Under the pieces are notes generated by a model. That model had not been told where the DNA came from, made no database searches, and was given only the letters and a program-made list of their open reading frames with translations. A DNA stretch of 64,000 bases from Polydactylus sextarius (lineage: Eukaryota; Chordata; Actinopteri; Polynemidae): the NCBI GenBank assembly GCA_016801845.1, contig CM028928.1:11886827-11950826 (forward strand). Reading direction: 5' to 3'. Position 1 is the first letter of the stretch. Each line of letters starts with the position of its first letter. Made by a program: the position numbers and the translations under genes. Of this stretch, positions 29,201-41,600 are shown one piece after another.

Positions 29201-32200
29201 TGATAACAAAATTATATTTGAGGAACTACAGGCAACTACAGAAGTTGACACAAATAAATCAACAAAGTTTTTTAAGATTGTCATCTTCGTTATCTGGCAT
29301 AACATCAATAATCACAACGTTATAGAGTTAAATATGTTGAAAATCTGCTGCCGTCATCACTCACATCATGATAGACTTTACAGTTTAAAGTTAAAATTAG
29401 ACACTGATTAAAGTGAAACTAAAACATTTTCTTCTTCTTCTAAATAAAATGTTGAAATCATAAGTGATAAAAAGTGTCATTAATCAACAGCAGCACTGTG
29501 GTCTTTACTTCTGGTGGTTAATGTTTGCAAACTTCAGACTTCAGAAATTGGCAGCGTAACCGAATTGCTCCCCTTCTCAACTTCATAACTCATCACCGCT
29601 CCTGCCGCCTTTATTACAACGTTTAGCATTCCTTAATATCCTGTCATTTTTCAGAGTGGCCACAGCGATGGCTGTAACACATGGTTTCTAGTAATGCAGT
29701 GGACTTTGCCTCAGGAGGGAAGAAAGATGTGTAAACACGTCAACTGTGGGAGGGATCAGGAATACAAAGAGATTATTTTATTTCCCCCCACACACACAGA
29801 ATGAGTAATGTGTGAAAACAACACATTTGACTATTAATTTGCTGCACTACAGTACCGCAATTCTTTTTTCTCCAACCTTTTATATGTAGCAGGTTTCTGT
29901 AGTATATAGTTGTATATAATACCATCACACCATAACATTTCTATAGTTATAGTTATTTATATCATTTAATTCACAGCTCTGTCACTGTCAATTACAAATG
30001 TGATACCTACTACCCCTACTACTCCACTACTACTCATCCAAAAAACATGACTTGTTAATGTCGTGTTTATGTCAGATGACAAATACAGCAGGTAGAATCA
30101 GAATTTTTTTTAACCCGTTACGCCCTACGTGTTCTGTATTATCTCTACTGACTAGCTGAAAGGCTGTGGTGCTGATAGGATCTGAGTTGAATTAGATTTG
30201 GCAGCCTTTAATGCCTGTATGAATAGCAATCTCGACTAGTTCAACATTTGAATACTTCTTAATGTGATTCTTTACACTCTGCTGACCCTGACAGACAGAG
30301 AGAGAGAAGGGGAGAGAGGAGGGGAGGGGCAGGAAGCAGAAAGAGAAACAGAAACTGGGCGAGTGAAAGAAGGAGGGAGTGGGGAGGGAAATAAGCACAA
30401 GGAAGGAAGGAAGCAGAAGGAAGCTGATGAGATGGGACTAAATAAAAACCAGAGGAGGTCTTACTGGAGAGGAAGTAGAGTGTAGTGTGTTTGAATAGAT
30501 TAATCTATATGAGTAAATGAGGACACAGAAGACAATTTAATTGGTTTGAGAGAAGTTTATGTCTGCCCAAATAATCCTTTAACTTAATCTTATCTGTCTG
30601 TCTGTCTGTCTATCAGGCAGATTCAAAATAAAGCTAAATCCTTTTTAAAAACCTGATATAAGTTGTTCTCTTCCTGTAATTTTTAGACAGTAATGTAAAT
30701 TATCTTGTGCAAAAACATCAGGTGACCAATTTGGCCCAATGCATGCTAGGATAGCCTTAGGTCTCCACCTCTTACTCAATGAAAAAGGCCCTGAAAATGA
30801 TCCTGAATGGATGGTAATGGAATAGTAATTTCTTTTTTCAAAATAAACCTAATCCTAAAAGACAATTACACCCACTTAATTAGTCAAATAATTAATATTC
30901 TAAAGGCCAGTAGGAACAGAGGGAATGATTACAGCAAGAGGAAACAATTCAGTCTGACAGATTTTTGAAATTAAACTAAAGATTAGAGAAGACTCAATCA
31001 TTAATCACTAACACATATTTCTAGTGTTGGCCCACTGACACTGATTATTCAAAGATACATTTAAGACTTACTGTAATCTGCTGAGTAGGGAAATGCATCC
31101 ATTTGTTTTATACAGCTGTCTTTCCGATCTGTTTCATATCTACCGTGTGTTGCAGACCTGCCAATGTCATATCATAACTACAGTCTGTCTTTCTGTGATG
31201 TTCTGCTCATAATAAAGAGGCAGCATAAGTGAATTCTATTTTTAGTGCTGATGTCCTCCATCCCCTTTAAATCTCTGTCAGCAGCAGCCGTCACTGTCAT
31301 GCTGTTTGCTCTCCACTAGAGTGTGCAATTTTCCTTTCCAGAGTTTGAGTTGTAATCAGCCCCTGAACCACAGGGGATGCTCGTTGTTGAAAACTTGTTG
31401 AGAGATTTCCCTGCAGTTTTCACACATGGAGAAGACGCTGGTGTTACAGCAACATGTGAGACAAGTTGTCTTTGTTTTTTCCTTATGAACCCTGTAGTAT
31501 TTTTACAACAGTATAATAACTCGCAGTATAAGGTCTTCTTTATAGTGCTTCTGTGATTATATTAAAACACATGTACAGACTGGAGGAAAAACATGAGAAC
31601 ATCAGACGTCGATCTGTTGGATTGGATCGAATCCAAGCAAATGAGTCGTTCAGGCTTTGTAAGCACAGTCTTCTTCGCAAAGAAAGAGACGATTTTCTGT
31701 CACAGACTGCTAAGCACTCGCAGCAGATACATTTGCAATTACTCAGAGCCAAAAGCAGTGCTTGTCTAATGAGCTAAGAGAGGCTGTAAGTCATAGGCCA
31801 ATGAGATGTGATGGCTTGAGCAGATTTATATCCATCATGTAGAAAATCTTCCCCCTGGGCATCTGCTTTATCCCTCCATCTCAGCCATAAATGAGGGTCA
31901 TTTGTTAACAGGGAATGTGTTTCAAATGCCAGCGGAGATTGTTGGAGAACTCAGAGCACTTTAGATTAGGGTGATGTATGTGCATCTTCTTGGAAGCTGT
32001 TAGTATCTTTAAAAGGGGGAATGATGATACCTGATGTTTTGAGGTCTTTACGCAGTTCTTAGAAACCCAGATTGTATGTCGTCGTCTCCTCTCTAAACAT
32101 TCAATAGTGTCATTATTGGCTTGAATTGATTTATCAGGACTTAACTATAGCAAGTTCAGGGGCAGGGGTATATAACAGTGACTGTTTTGATATGAAACCA

Positions 32201-32622
32201 GTAGTGATGGTTATCACATGTACTGTGACAGTACTGTGGTCCTGTGGGAACAGATGTAGATTAAAAATATACCTTTCTCAGACAAAAACATTGGGGATTT
32301 AGATAATAATAGATACAAAAACATTCAACCAAGCTACTAAACAGCTAGAGTTTTATACTGAAATAATGGAGTTTTTCGCCACTTGGGGGGAGTGTAAACA
32401 AGCTGTGAACGCAGTGCTGACACATAATTATCACCTCATCTAATGTGGTACACTTGTTGGCAAAGTGGCTTTTTCAACCCGCCCACGTTCATTGCTAGTC
32501 ATTGTTTGTGAACACGTGGTGGATGTTAAGTGCAATGTCCATTCTGCTTTTAGTGCTGTGTTTTAACTGAATCTTGGGGGAAATATCTGCTTCTGTAGCT
32601 GCTAAATGCTACACTTCATTCA

Positions 32623-32670
<48 letters not shown>

Positions 32671-35600
32671 TCAAACATGAATACTGCACTTAGAATGTTC
32701 ATATTCAATGGAGACATATTCGGGGTTTTTTTTTTCCAGTTAATCACAAGGCTGCCACAGGATGTTTCACCAAAGCGCATTTAATTAAAGCAAAAAAAGG
32801 ACTCTTAAAATGAAAATATTTTTTGAGTTGTCGAGGAGATTTATTCTGAATAATGCTCATTAGAAAGAGGGCTTTGAGTAAAGAGGAAGTATTATTAAAA
32901 ACAGCTGGCCTTGTGTGAGGCAGTGCTTCATTTTCTCACATGGAGAAATATAAATTGGTAAAAAAAAAAAAAAAAAAAAAAGGACATTTGGAGAAAAGTG
33001 CTTTAATGGATTTAGGTAAGCTCAAAAATACATTAGGAAACGTATATGAAGGTGTTTGTTGTATTAATCCATCATGGACAGCAGATGGCCCTGCTATACT
33101 GTCCAATACTGATTCTTCTCAGCTATTCTGCTGATGATCGTAATGTATTTCAAACTGTTTTTCTCTTTCCTCACCCTTAAAAATAACGTATTAAATGAGA
33201 AGCAAAAGCTGTTTCACTCTGCAGAAAGTCCATTTTTACTATAAATCATTTTGACCTGCGGCTCTGGGCTTGATCATATCTGCTGCATTGATTTATTTGA
33301 TTTGGTCATCTCCACAAAATGCAATTTGCAGGTTTTCATTTTTTCTTTCTAAGTTTGGAAGTAAAAACACAAGGAAGACCATTTGTCATTCTGGAGGATG
33401 TGAGAGCAGCAGCGGTTTCAGGAGGAGAGGCAATATTGATTGAATTCCTACTACTTCCATGCAGTTGGCTTTCAGAGTTGTTTGTTTCCACTGTACAATT
33501 CATCTTAGGTCCTAAAAAAATAGTGTTGTTATTCAACCCACACAACAATAATGTAATAATGTAGTGGAATGAATCACACAAAATCAACATCCTGGCTGCT
33601 TCCTTATCCGTGTCTCCTTAGCAACACAATCCACTTTGCAAGTAAGATGAGATGCACCTTTACTGAAGTGTGCCCAGAGGTTGTGAAGGGAGTGGAGTAT
33701 TATTTTTTATTCCGCTGTACGTAGATATATACACACATGTGGAGTAATACAATAATCTGGAGTGTTTAGGTAGTTAATTGCTGGCTGCCACCTATTTCTT
33801 GTCTTCATACACAGAGGAGCCGTTTTACATTGTAAACTAAGCAGGAACAGCATCACCTTCAAGGTCAAAGACAGCGTTTGATTTTAGGGTTTTATCCTCT
33901 TTCAAAGGCTGAATTGACAGAAAATCTAAAGTAAACAGTTTGTGCTTTGACATAATCTGAATTGACTTGTTCCCACTGGAAATACATTTGAAGGTTTTCT
34001 TTTTTTTTTTTTTAAAGAATACTAGTAAGGTACACTTGGAGGACAAAGTGACAACTTATTTTGCATTTCTAGTCAGTCAGTCAGTCAGTCTACCGCTTCA
34101 CAGCTCAGACTGAAATGTCTCAACAGCTGCTGGATGGATATCGTTGGTATTTAGTGTGGACATTGATGGTGGAAAGAGGATGAATCCTGATGACTTTGGT
34201 GATGTCCTGCATTTTCCTTTCATTCCACCGTGAGGTTTATATATATGTGGCATTTAGTTATAGATGCCATGGAACCATTTTACAAACTGCTCTGATTTAA
34301 TAGTAATAATGGCAATCCCTTATTTTTTCACTGAACATCATTAGATCAAATTTTAAATTTACACAATAATTTGGTGCTGTACATTGTGGTCACAATAAAA
34401 TGGCAAACTTTAGTATTGTTAAGTTCTTGGTGTATATTAGATTAAATAAAATGTATAAGATTTAGTGGCATTCAACGATGAGAAATTATGGTGACCCTCA
34501 GGTTGCTTAACAATGCAAAAGCCCCTCTGTAGAGCCAGTGTTTGTTTGGTACCAACATGGCAGACTAGATATGAACTTGTTATTCTAAGCGAGTTTTTAA
34601 CATCCTCAAACCAAAACACCATAGCCTTTAAAACATGCTAAATGTTAGCATGTTAGCTTGTAGCAAGGGAGAAACTTCTCCTTCCACTAAGCCGCCTGCG
34701 ATAACGTAACCACAACAAGCGACAGCCGGAATTAAATGATAGATATTTTTCAAAACTTACATGTTTGTTCTACTGCTTTACTGAGCTCTTTTGATTCTTA
34801 GTATTCGGTAACATTATGGCCGTAGCTCAACTATGCATCTTTCAACTGTCTTTGTGCGTTTTTGCCTTGCTTTTGGTTTGAACGTACAGTGTAGGTTGTT
34901 GTCCTAACATTATCATTTATCATTCAAATTGTATGTCTCCATTCACTCTCATTCTTTTTTTTTTTTTTTTTTTGATTTAAGGACCCAGTGGGTCAACCGG
35001 AAAGGGCGTGACTTAGGCTCCCTATTTTAATGCTACTCAAATCTTCTTCCTACTTTTTCTTACAACACTGTTTTTTTTTGTTTTTTTTTTTTTTTTTTTT
35101 GTTACATTTTAAAAGATTTACATCTGCAAAAATCAAGTAACTGCTTTATATTAGCTAAATTAGCTTCATAGTTACCTATTTAACTAAGCTAATTTAATGT
35201 ACCTCGCCTTGTAGAGGATGATATGTGATTGAAAATAAATGAACCAGGTAAAAGTGACAGGAAATGAGGGTAGATTAATGGTTAGGACACTCAGGTTCGT
35301 CTTTGTCCTTCTTTTTTTGATCCCTCTTTGTGTCGCTCTATGACTCGCATCATATCTGTTTGGATGAGATGCACTATACCCCCCCCCCACCATCGTCTTC
35401 CTTTCCCTCCGTCCTCCCTCCTCGCCCACCTCCCCCACCCCCCGGGCTCAGAGCTTGGTATGATCCTCGCTCAAGAAGTGCCTCCAATTCTCCGTGTGAA
35501 GAGCTGATTTTATTCCGCTCAGAAAGTCTCGCAGCAGCTCGCTCTCCGCCTCTCTCCATCCCGACAGAGGATCTGAACGAGCGCAAAGCTGGACCCGTAC

Positions 35601-38600
35601 ATCATGACCATGTATAAGGGGAAGCGTCGCAATCATCGATGTAAGTTTACACGTTGCACATCTGTTTTTTTTTTTTTTAATGTGATTTTTTTTTTTTTTT
35701 TTTTTTTTTTTGGGGGGGGGTGGGGTGGTGGGGAGGGGGGTGTCGAGGAGATGAGTGAGGGCTTCGGGGACGAACACAGGATATCTTCTTCTTTCTTCTT
35801 TAACGCTGATGTAGCTTTACACAAGGTTACAAGTTGGAAATATTGAGGCCAGGCCTTTTTAAGTTGTTATATTTACATTTTAGAATTTCAAAATTAAAGT
35901 CAAAAACCCGTCAGTGTAACATTTAATCAGAAGTATATATGATCAATAGGAAGCCTGGTCACCTGCTGCTCACTGGATCATTGTTTTTTTTTTTTTTTTT
36001 TTTTTTTTGTCCATGAAGCTGAAACCATCCGTGCTGCTGCTCTGTTTATCCACTCTGCTAAAGTTACATACGTTATCATGAAGTGTGTTGACCTATCAGG
36101 GTATTCATCAAATCAATAATCAATGTGAATGGAAAAAAAAAAAGAAGCTGCTTTTCACTAAACTCAATGGCACAATTTGCTCTAATGACTCAACCTCTGT
36201 TCCTGAAGAGCTGGAGTGTTAATTATTAATGAATGAGAGGATTATTGGTGAAGTGATGTTAATTAATGGTCATTTAATGAATTGGTTTGGCAAATGTTTG
36301 GGGAATTCATTGTTTGCGTGGAGCTGTCGCTGTTACTGTTATGAGAAAATATTGTGTTGGGTATATGATTATGAGTGAAATGAATGATTGAAAGGTGTTT
36401 TTTTTTTAAATTTATTTAAAATGAATTCTTGTCACTATTTTCATTAGTGTCTACCACAAATTATGATACTATTAATAGATGATTAAAATAATAATAATAA
36501 TATATAAAAAATAAAAAATGGCTGAGATTGGGATGGTAGTTTTGGTGCCAATCTGAATGTTCCTTCCAAATTGAATAAATAAAAAACAAAGTAAGGCGTG
36601 TCAAATCAGTGCCTTGCTAATCAGGCTAACTTGTTGACAAAAAAAAAAAAAACTTCAAGTGCACACAGACAGGTACACCATGTTTTCCCCTTTCTTTGTC
36701 TACTGTACATCTGTGTAGCCTACAAATAGATATGAACCTGTGTAACTTTTTTGCTCTGGATGCACAGCTTGCACGTACAGACAAGGTGGAAACCCAGATT
36801 TGAACGCTGAGCACAGAGGACTCAGTGTCGAGAGACAGAGCAGGAGAAGGAATCTGGCATGTCTTTTTTTTTTTTTTTTTTTAGCCAGAGAGAGAAGGGA
36901 GGTGGGAGGTGGGGGCAGTGAATCTATGCATGGGCTCAAATTGGTGAAGATGTTGAGCTTGTTAAAGAGCTTGTTCACTGCTTTGCCTGCCAGATATGAA
37001 GCCCAGAGAGACTGAAAGTCAGTCAGCTGAAGCTTAAGTGTTAAATTAGAAACTTAAGGTTTTTGAAGCAGTCGATTTTCCCCTAAAATAAGAAAAAAAA
37101 AAAAAAAAAAAAAAAAAAACGACTATTGTACTGAGTGTTGCAGATGAATGAAATCCTGTTGACACAAATACACTTTACTAAAAAAGGTTAGCTGACTGAT
37201 GGATCTCACGAAGTCTTCTAAATTGGCAGCCTTGCTTCAGCAAATCTTTGTGGAGCTGCGGGACGAAAGCTGTTATTGACGGATGAAATTTCACTCCTAC
37301 AGTGTGTCGGTCTTGTGTTTGTTTTTTTGCCGTTGGTTAGCATAGGGTTGCTACTGCATATATAGTGTGGATATAGTGATGTTTGATGTGTGAGCGACAT
37401 GTAACTGTAAGGGTTTCTTGTGTGTGTGTAAGGCATTACTTTTGGAATGAGTTTGATATAGAATTCAGCAATTTATTATTTACTATTTGGCTCCAGCAGC
37501 TCTTATTTTGAAATGCGCAGATGCGACAGAAAAAGCTTTTTATGAACCATAACTGCGTATTAATTACAGAGGAATTCACAAGTAAAGATGTTTTTTATGT
37601 TGTTAGACATGTGAGGCATAAATACATCCCAGTGCGGTTTATACCCTGTGGGAAATTTATCGTTGTTGCTTTTCACTTTGTTCTTTATCAAAAACAGGTG
37701 AATGCTGCACCTGTGAGAAAAACGCTGGCGTTGTCTGTTTTGATTACTTTAATTAAAGGAAGAAAAACCTCTCCGCTCGCTTCTTTTCTTCTCGAGTCTG
37801 AGCATGAGTGCGAGTATTTCTGTTGAAGTCCATAAATATTTAAGTTTTTGCAGCTCAGGATTCTTTGGAGATCAAATGGGGTTCCAGCCGTCTGCACCGC
37901 CGGGATTCTCTTTCTCGGTGCATGTTTGCACATTGTATGTTGATCCTTGTGCCTGGTGTCTGGTTGTGCCATTTCATCTTAAAGGCAAAGGAAAACTTTG
38001 AAGCCTGGTAATGAAAATTGATCATACAAAGAAACTTCCTTTGGAGCACGGCTTTTTCCCTCCACAGTTCTTGTCCGAAAAGCAGCTCCTTTCGGTTTCG
38101 CTTGTTTTTAAAAGTGTGTGTCTGTGCCGTAAATGTTAATTTGTGGTTGTCAGCGCTGTATGTGCCATGCTGCTGATGGTTGTATGTGGGGGCAAAAGTC
38201 AGGCTGTTACATCTGTCAAATGTCCTATGTGTATCTCAAGCCATTTGTCAAGGCCTGCAGTGTTTGTGTGCATGTTTTGTTTTTTTTTTTGGAAAAAGAC
38301 TCCTTCTCAACGTAGCTCTATTCTCTCCCCCTCACCAAAAAAAATCAGTTTGCATGTCCATGGGAATGAATACAAATCATGTGCAACACAATCCTTGGTG
38401 GAGCTGTTAAAAGAGTCCACTGCTCTGCTGCGTCTCAGATAAATCACAAGCAATTACAGGATATAATCTGTTCCAGATACTTTAGTTTCCAGCTAAGATG
38501 CAGTTGCAACTGTTTAAAAATTCAGCAGGTAAGCCTCTAGCCTCTCTTTTTTTCTTTATTCTTTTTTTTTTTTTTTTTTTTTTTGGACCTGGACAAGCGA

Positions 38601-41600
38601 CCACATCACACTCTGCTCTGTCCTGGAAATTCGATTTCATCTGTCAGAAAGGGACCTAATGAGCCTCCTCCATCGATGATGAAATAATGTGACAGAGTTG
38701 TCACAAGATGTTGCTCCCCCAGAGTCCTCATCTCTTTCTCTCTCTCTCTCTCTCTGTCTTCCTCTCCATCTCTCTCTCTCTCTCTCTCCTACCACCAGCA
38801 GCTCCACTCACGTTTAGTGGAGCAAAGGCTGTTTGGACTGTTGCCAGGAGAAGCCGCAATCAGTGTGACATAAAGACAAGCATTCAGTGACAGACACACA
38901 CACACATATGCACAGTGACATCTGCACACATACAAGCGCTGACGCACAGAGAAAACACCAACACTCTCAAGTAAATGACACCTTATTATCCATGTTCCTG
39001 TTTGCAATAAGCTTTTTTTTTATTGGGGAATCATGCAAAGCAGCAGATTTTTCTCTTTTTTCCCTTTTTTTGTTCTTATCGCGAAGAAGCAGAATATTTA
39101 GAGCAACCAGCTATAGTGAATGGCGTGTATTAATATTGGATCTAATGTGCACAGGCAACAGATAAAGCTGCAGCAGCGCACCGTCCTGAAGAATGGTGAA
39201 ATTAACGTCTGTCAAGTGTCATGGCAAGCACACTGAAATAATTAGAGAGCTTGTAACATCTCACACTTTTCTATCCTTCCTATCATGGCGCTTGTCTCTT
39301 GCAGGCACACATACACACCTATGTTGGGATGAGTGACATTGGTTTGCATTTTCGTGCATGTAGGCCAGCAATATGCCTGTCAGATTGTCTCCCAATCAGT
39401 GATTCTCTTTATTTCCTGCTTTGAATGAAATATAAATGTCTAAGAGGGGAATTTTAGAGTGATTTTAGAGCAAATGATGTCAGAACAAGTCAAAAGATTT
39501 CCATGGTAGGTAAAAAAGGGAGGAGGTCCCATTTTATCAATAAGAAAAGTCAATGGCAATAACCTGATTAATGGTTGTCATGGCTGTTCCTCAGAGGAGA
39601 CACTTGTTATAAATGTTTTTTTTTTTTGCAACCAACCGCTTGCTGTTTGTTTTCACGCCCGGATCCCCACCAGTAAATCGCAGGTCACACGGAGTGATGT
39701 GATCTCAAACTTTGCTTTGCTTTTATCTGTTCTGCCGGAGCCTGAAGGGGCTCTGGGATTATAAGCTGATCCCCTTGGAGTTTGGTCTGTGGCGCTGGAG
39801 AGAGAGGCAGCGAGGCAGGGGCAGCGGAAAGTCACACTCGAGTGTTTACAGAGAGAATGAGATCGAGTTTTGTTATGGTCTGTTGTAGTCATGTATATTA
39901 AAATGGCTGTTCAGTGAACTCTGGTGTGAATTAAGGAGTGGAGGGATGTGATTTTTTTTTTTTTTTTTTTTTTGGTCGCTTATCATTTAAGTTCCAGTGG
40001 CTCAACTGCTGTTTCTGTGATATGAAATGATGCATCTTTGAGACTGTAACATTGTTTAATTTGCAATTTTATGGGCCAGTTGAATCATTAAGTAAATAAT
40101 CTGCAAATAAATAGATGAAAAATTAATATCAAGCCTGATACAGAGATACAATTAAATCTGAGGTCTCTTCATCTTTTGGTTCGAAAAAATAATGAATTAT
40201 TGAAATGGTTAGTCAGTTAAAAGAAACTTTGCCAAGAACAATGCTATATTTCATAAAAGTTGTAACAGTCGTCAACTGACCCAAAATTCCGAACATTAAC
40301 TGGGTCCAGTTTGACAAATGTGGAGATTTGTCGCTTTTGTCATCTCCAAATTGTTGGGTTTGGGACAGATGATCAAACAAAAGAAGCTCATTTGCAGCCT
40401 TGGGGTTTGAAAACTTTTCCACATTTTCTTCTCTTTTTATCAGGGATTTTATTGAGGGGATGTTTGACATAATACCTTTTTTTGAAACAGGTAGACTAAT
40501 GACTGATTAAAAGACTTTGTAGCTGATACTGCTTGGTAATAAAAGTGAATGAATCCACCATTCAACATAAAATGTTGAAGTTTGAGCCACCCTGAAACTT
40601 GTAATGGTGACAGCAACATTCACGCAGTCCAGTAGATAAGCTAAACTAGCCCTCTGAGCTCAGGCTTGCTAACTGTGCTGAGGATGGATTGGAAATTACT
40701 TTTTTGAATTATGTTTTTTTCAAGAAATCAAACTTTTCTGAGTTTAAACTCACAACCTCAAAACACAGTATGTAACATAACATTGTCTCAGAGCATAATC
40801 ATCTTGTATCAGATGTCCCCATAAGTACAAATGTCCCCATATGTACACTGCATAGTGACTGGTTGACTAATCATTGAATTGCTTCTGATAGCTTTTGACT
40901 ATATTTGATCATATATGATGAAGAATCAAATCAGAAACTTGGACCAGTTGAGTGATCAGTTTGAAGGTATTTTCCTATTACAAAATTGTTATACTATATT
41001 ATGCAGTTGATGGAAAATGAATAGAGAAATAATTACTGGATGAAATAGCCAGACAGAATGAAAATTAAATTAAACACCTGGCAAAATGAAATACTTTGTC
41101 AAATTAATTTAGAAATCTGGTATTTCCATAAGGTAGTTGTTGCAGTCATTTTCCCAAGCCACAAGTTAGTCAATTTAAATGTCTGATATAATGAATTTAA
41201 AAAAAATTCCACCATGTTCCTTGTGATTATACAACAGCAGTCTGTGTTAACCTTTCTTGTTGTTGAAGAATGTCCGTAGACAAGCTGTTTCTGTGCTCGT
41301 ATGTAAAGAGTCCTGGCATCTACCCAGGAAAAAGGTACACGGTTATTTCGGTTTGAAAGGACTGAATTGCTTTGTGACCTTGATTGAGAGTCTCTCAGGT
41401 ACAAAAAAGAATTAGGATTATGTCTTAGAGTGAAGGAAATGAAATGTGAGGTCTGATTCAGCATGGAGCAGGAAGGCTTTCTTAAAATGAAAACCTGTTG
41501 GGGCACAGTAAGAATCCACTGTGATGACAAATTTGATTGTAATTCACTCCAAAATTTTGTGGAAATCTGTCAATTAAGTTGTCAGTCCATACATGCAATA

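Larger units (their letters stand above)
18427..35451. other. 5' half of the 30.7-kb ralyl intron 2
   Basis: The intron starts with gtaagt. It holds repeats and microsatellites listed separately, and no other coding sequence that I can support. Open frames over 24748-25257 and 26057-26713 reflect CT-rich or microsatellite sequence. Confidence 0.7.

Noticed and set aside
35330..35617. 95-codon ORF overlapping the candidate alternative exon
   Set aside because: Its frame runs through the CT-rich tract and stops at 35615, before the donor. It does not connect to ralyl; the frame starting at 35604 does.
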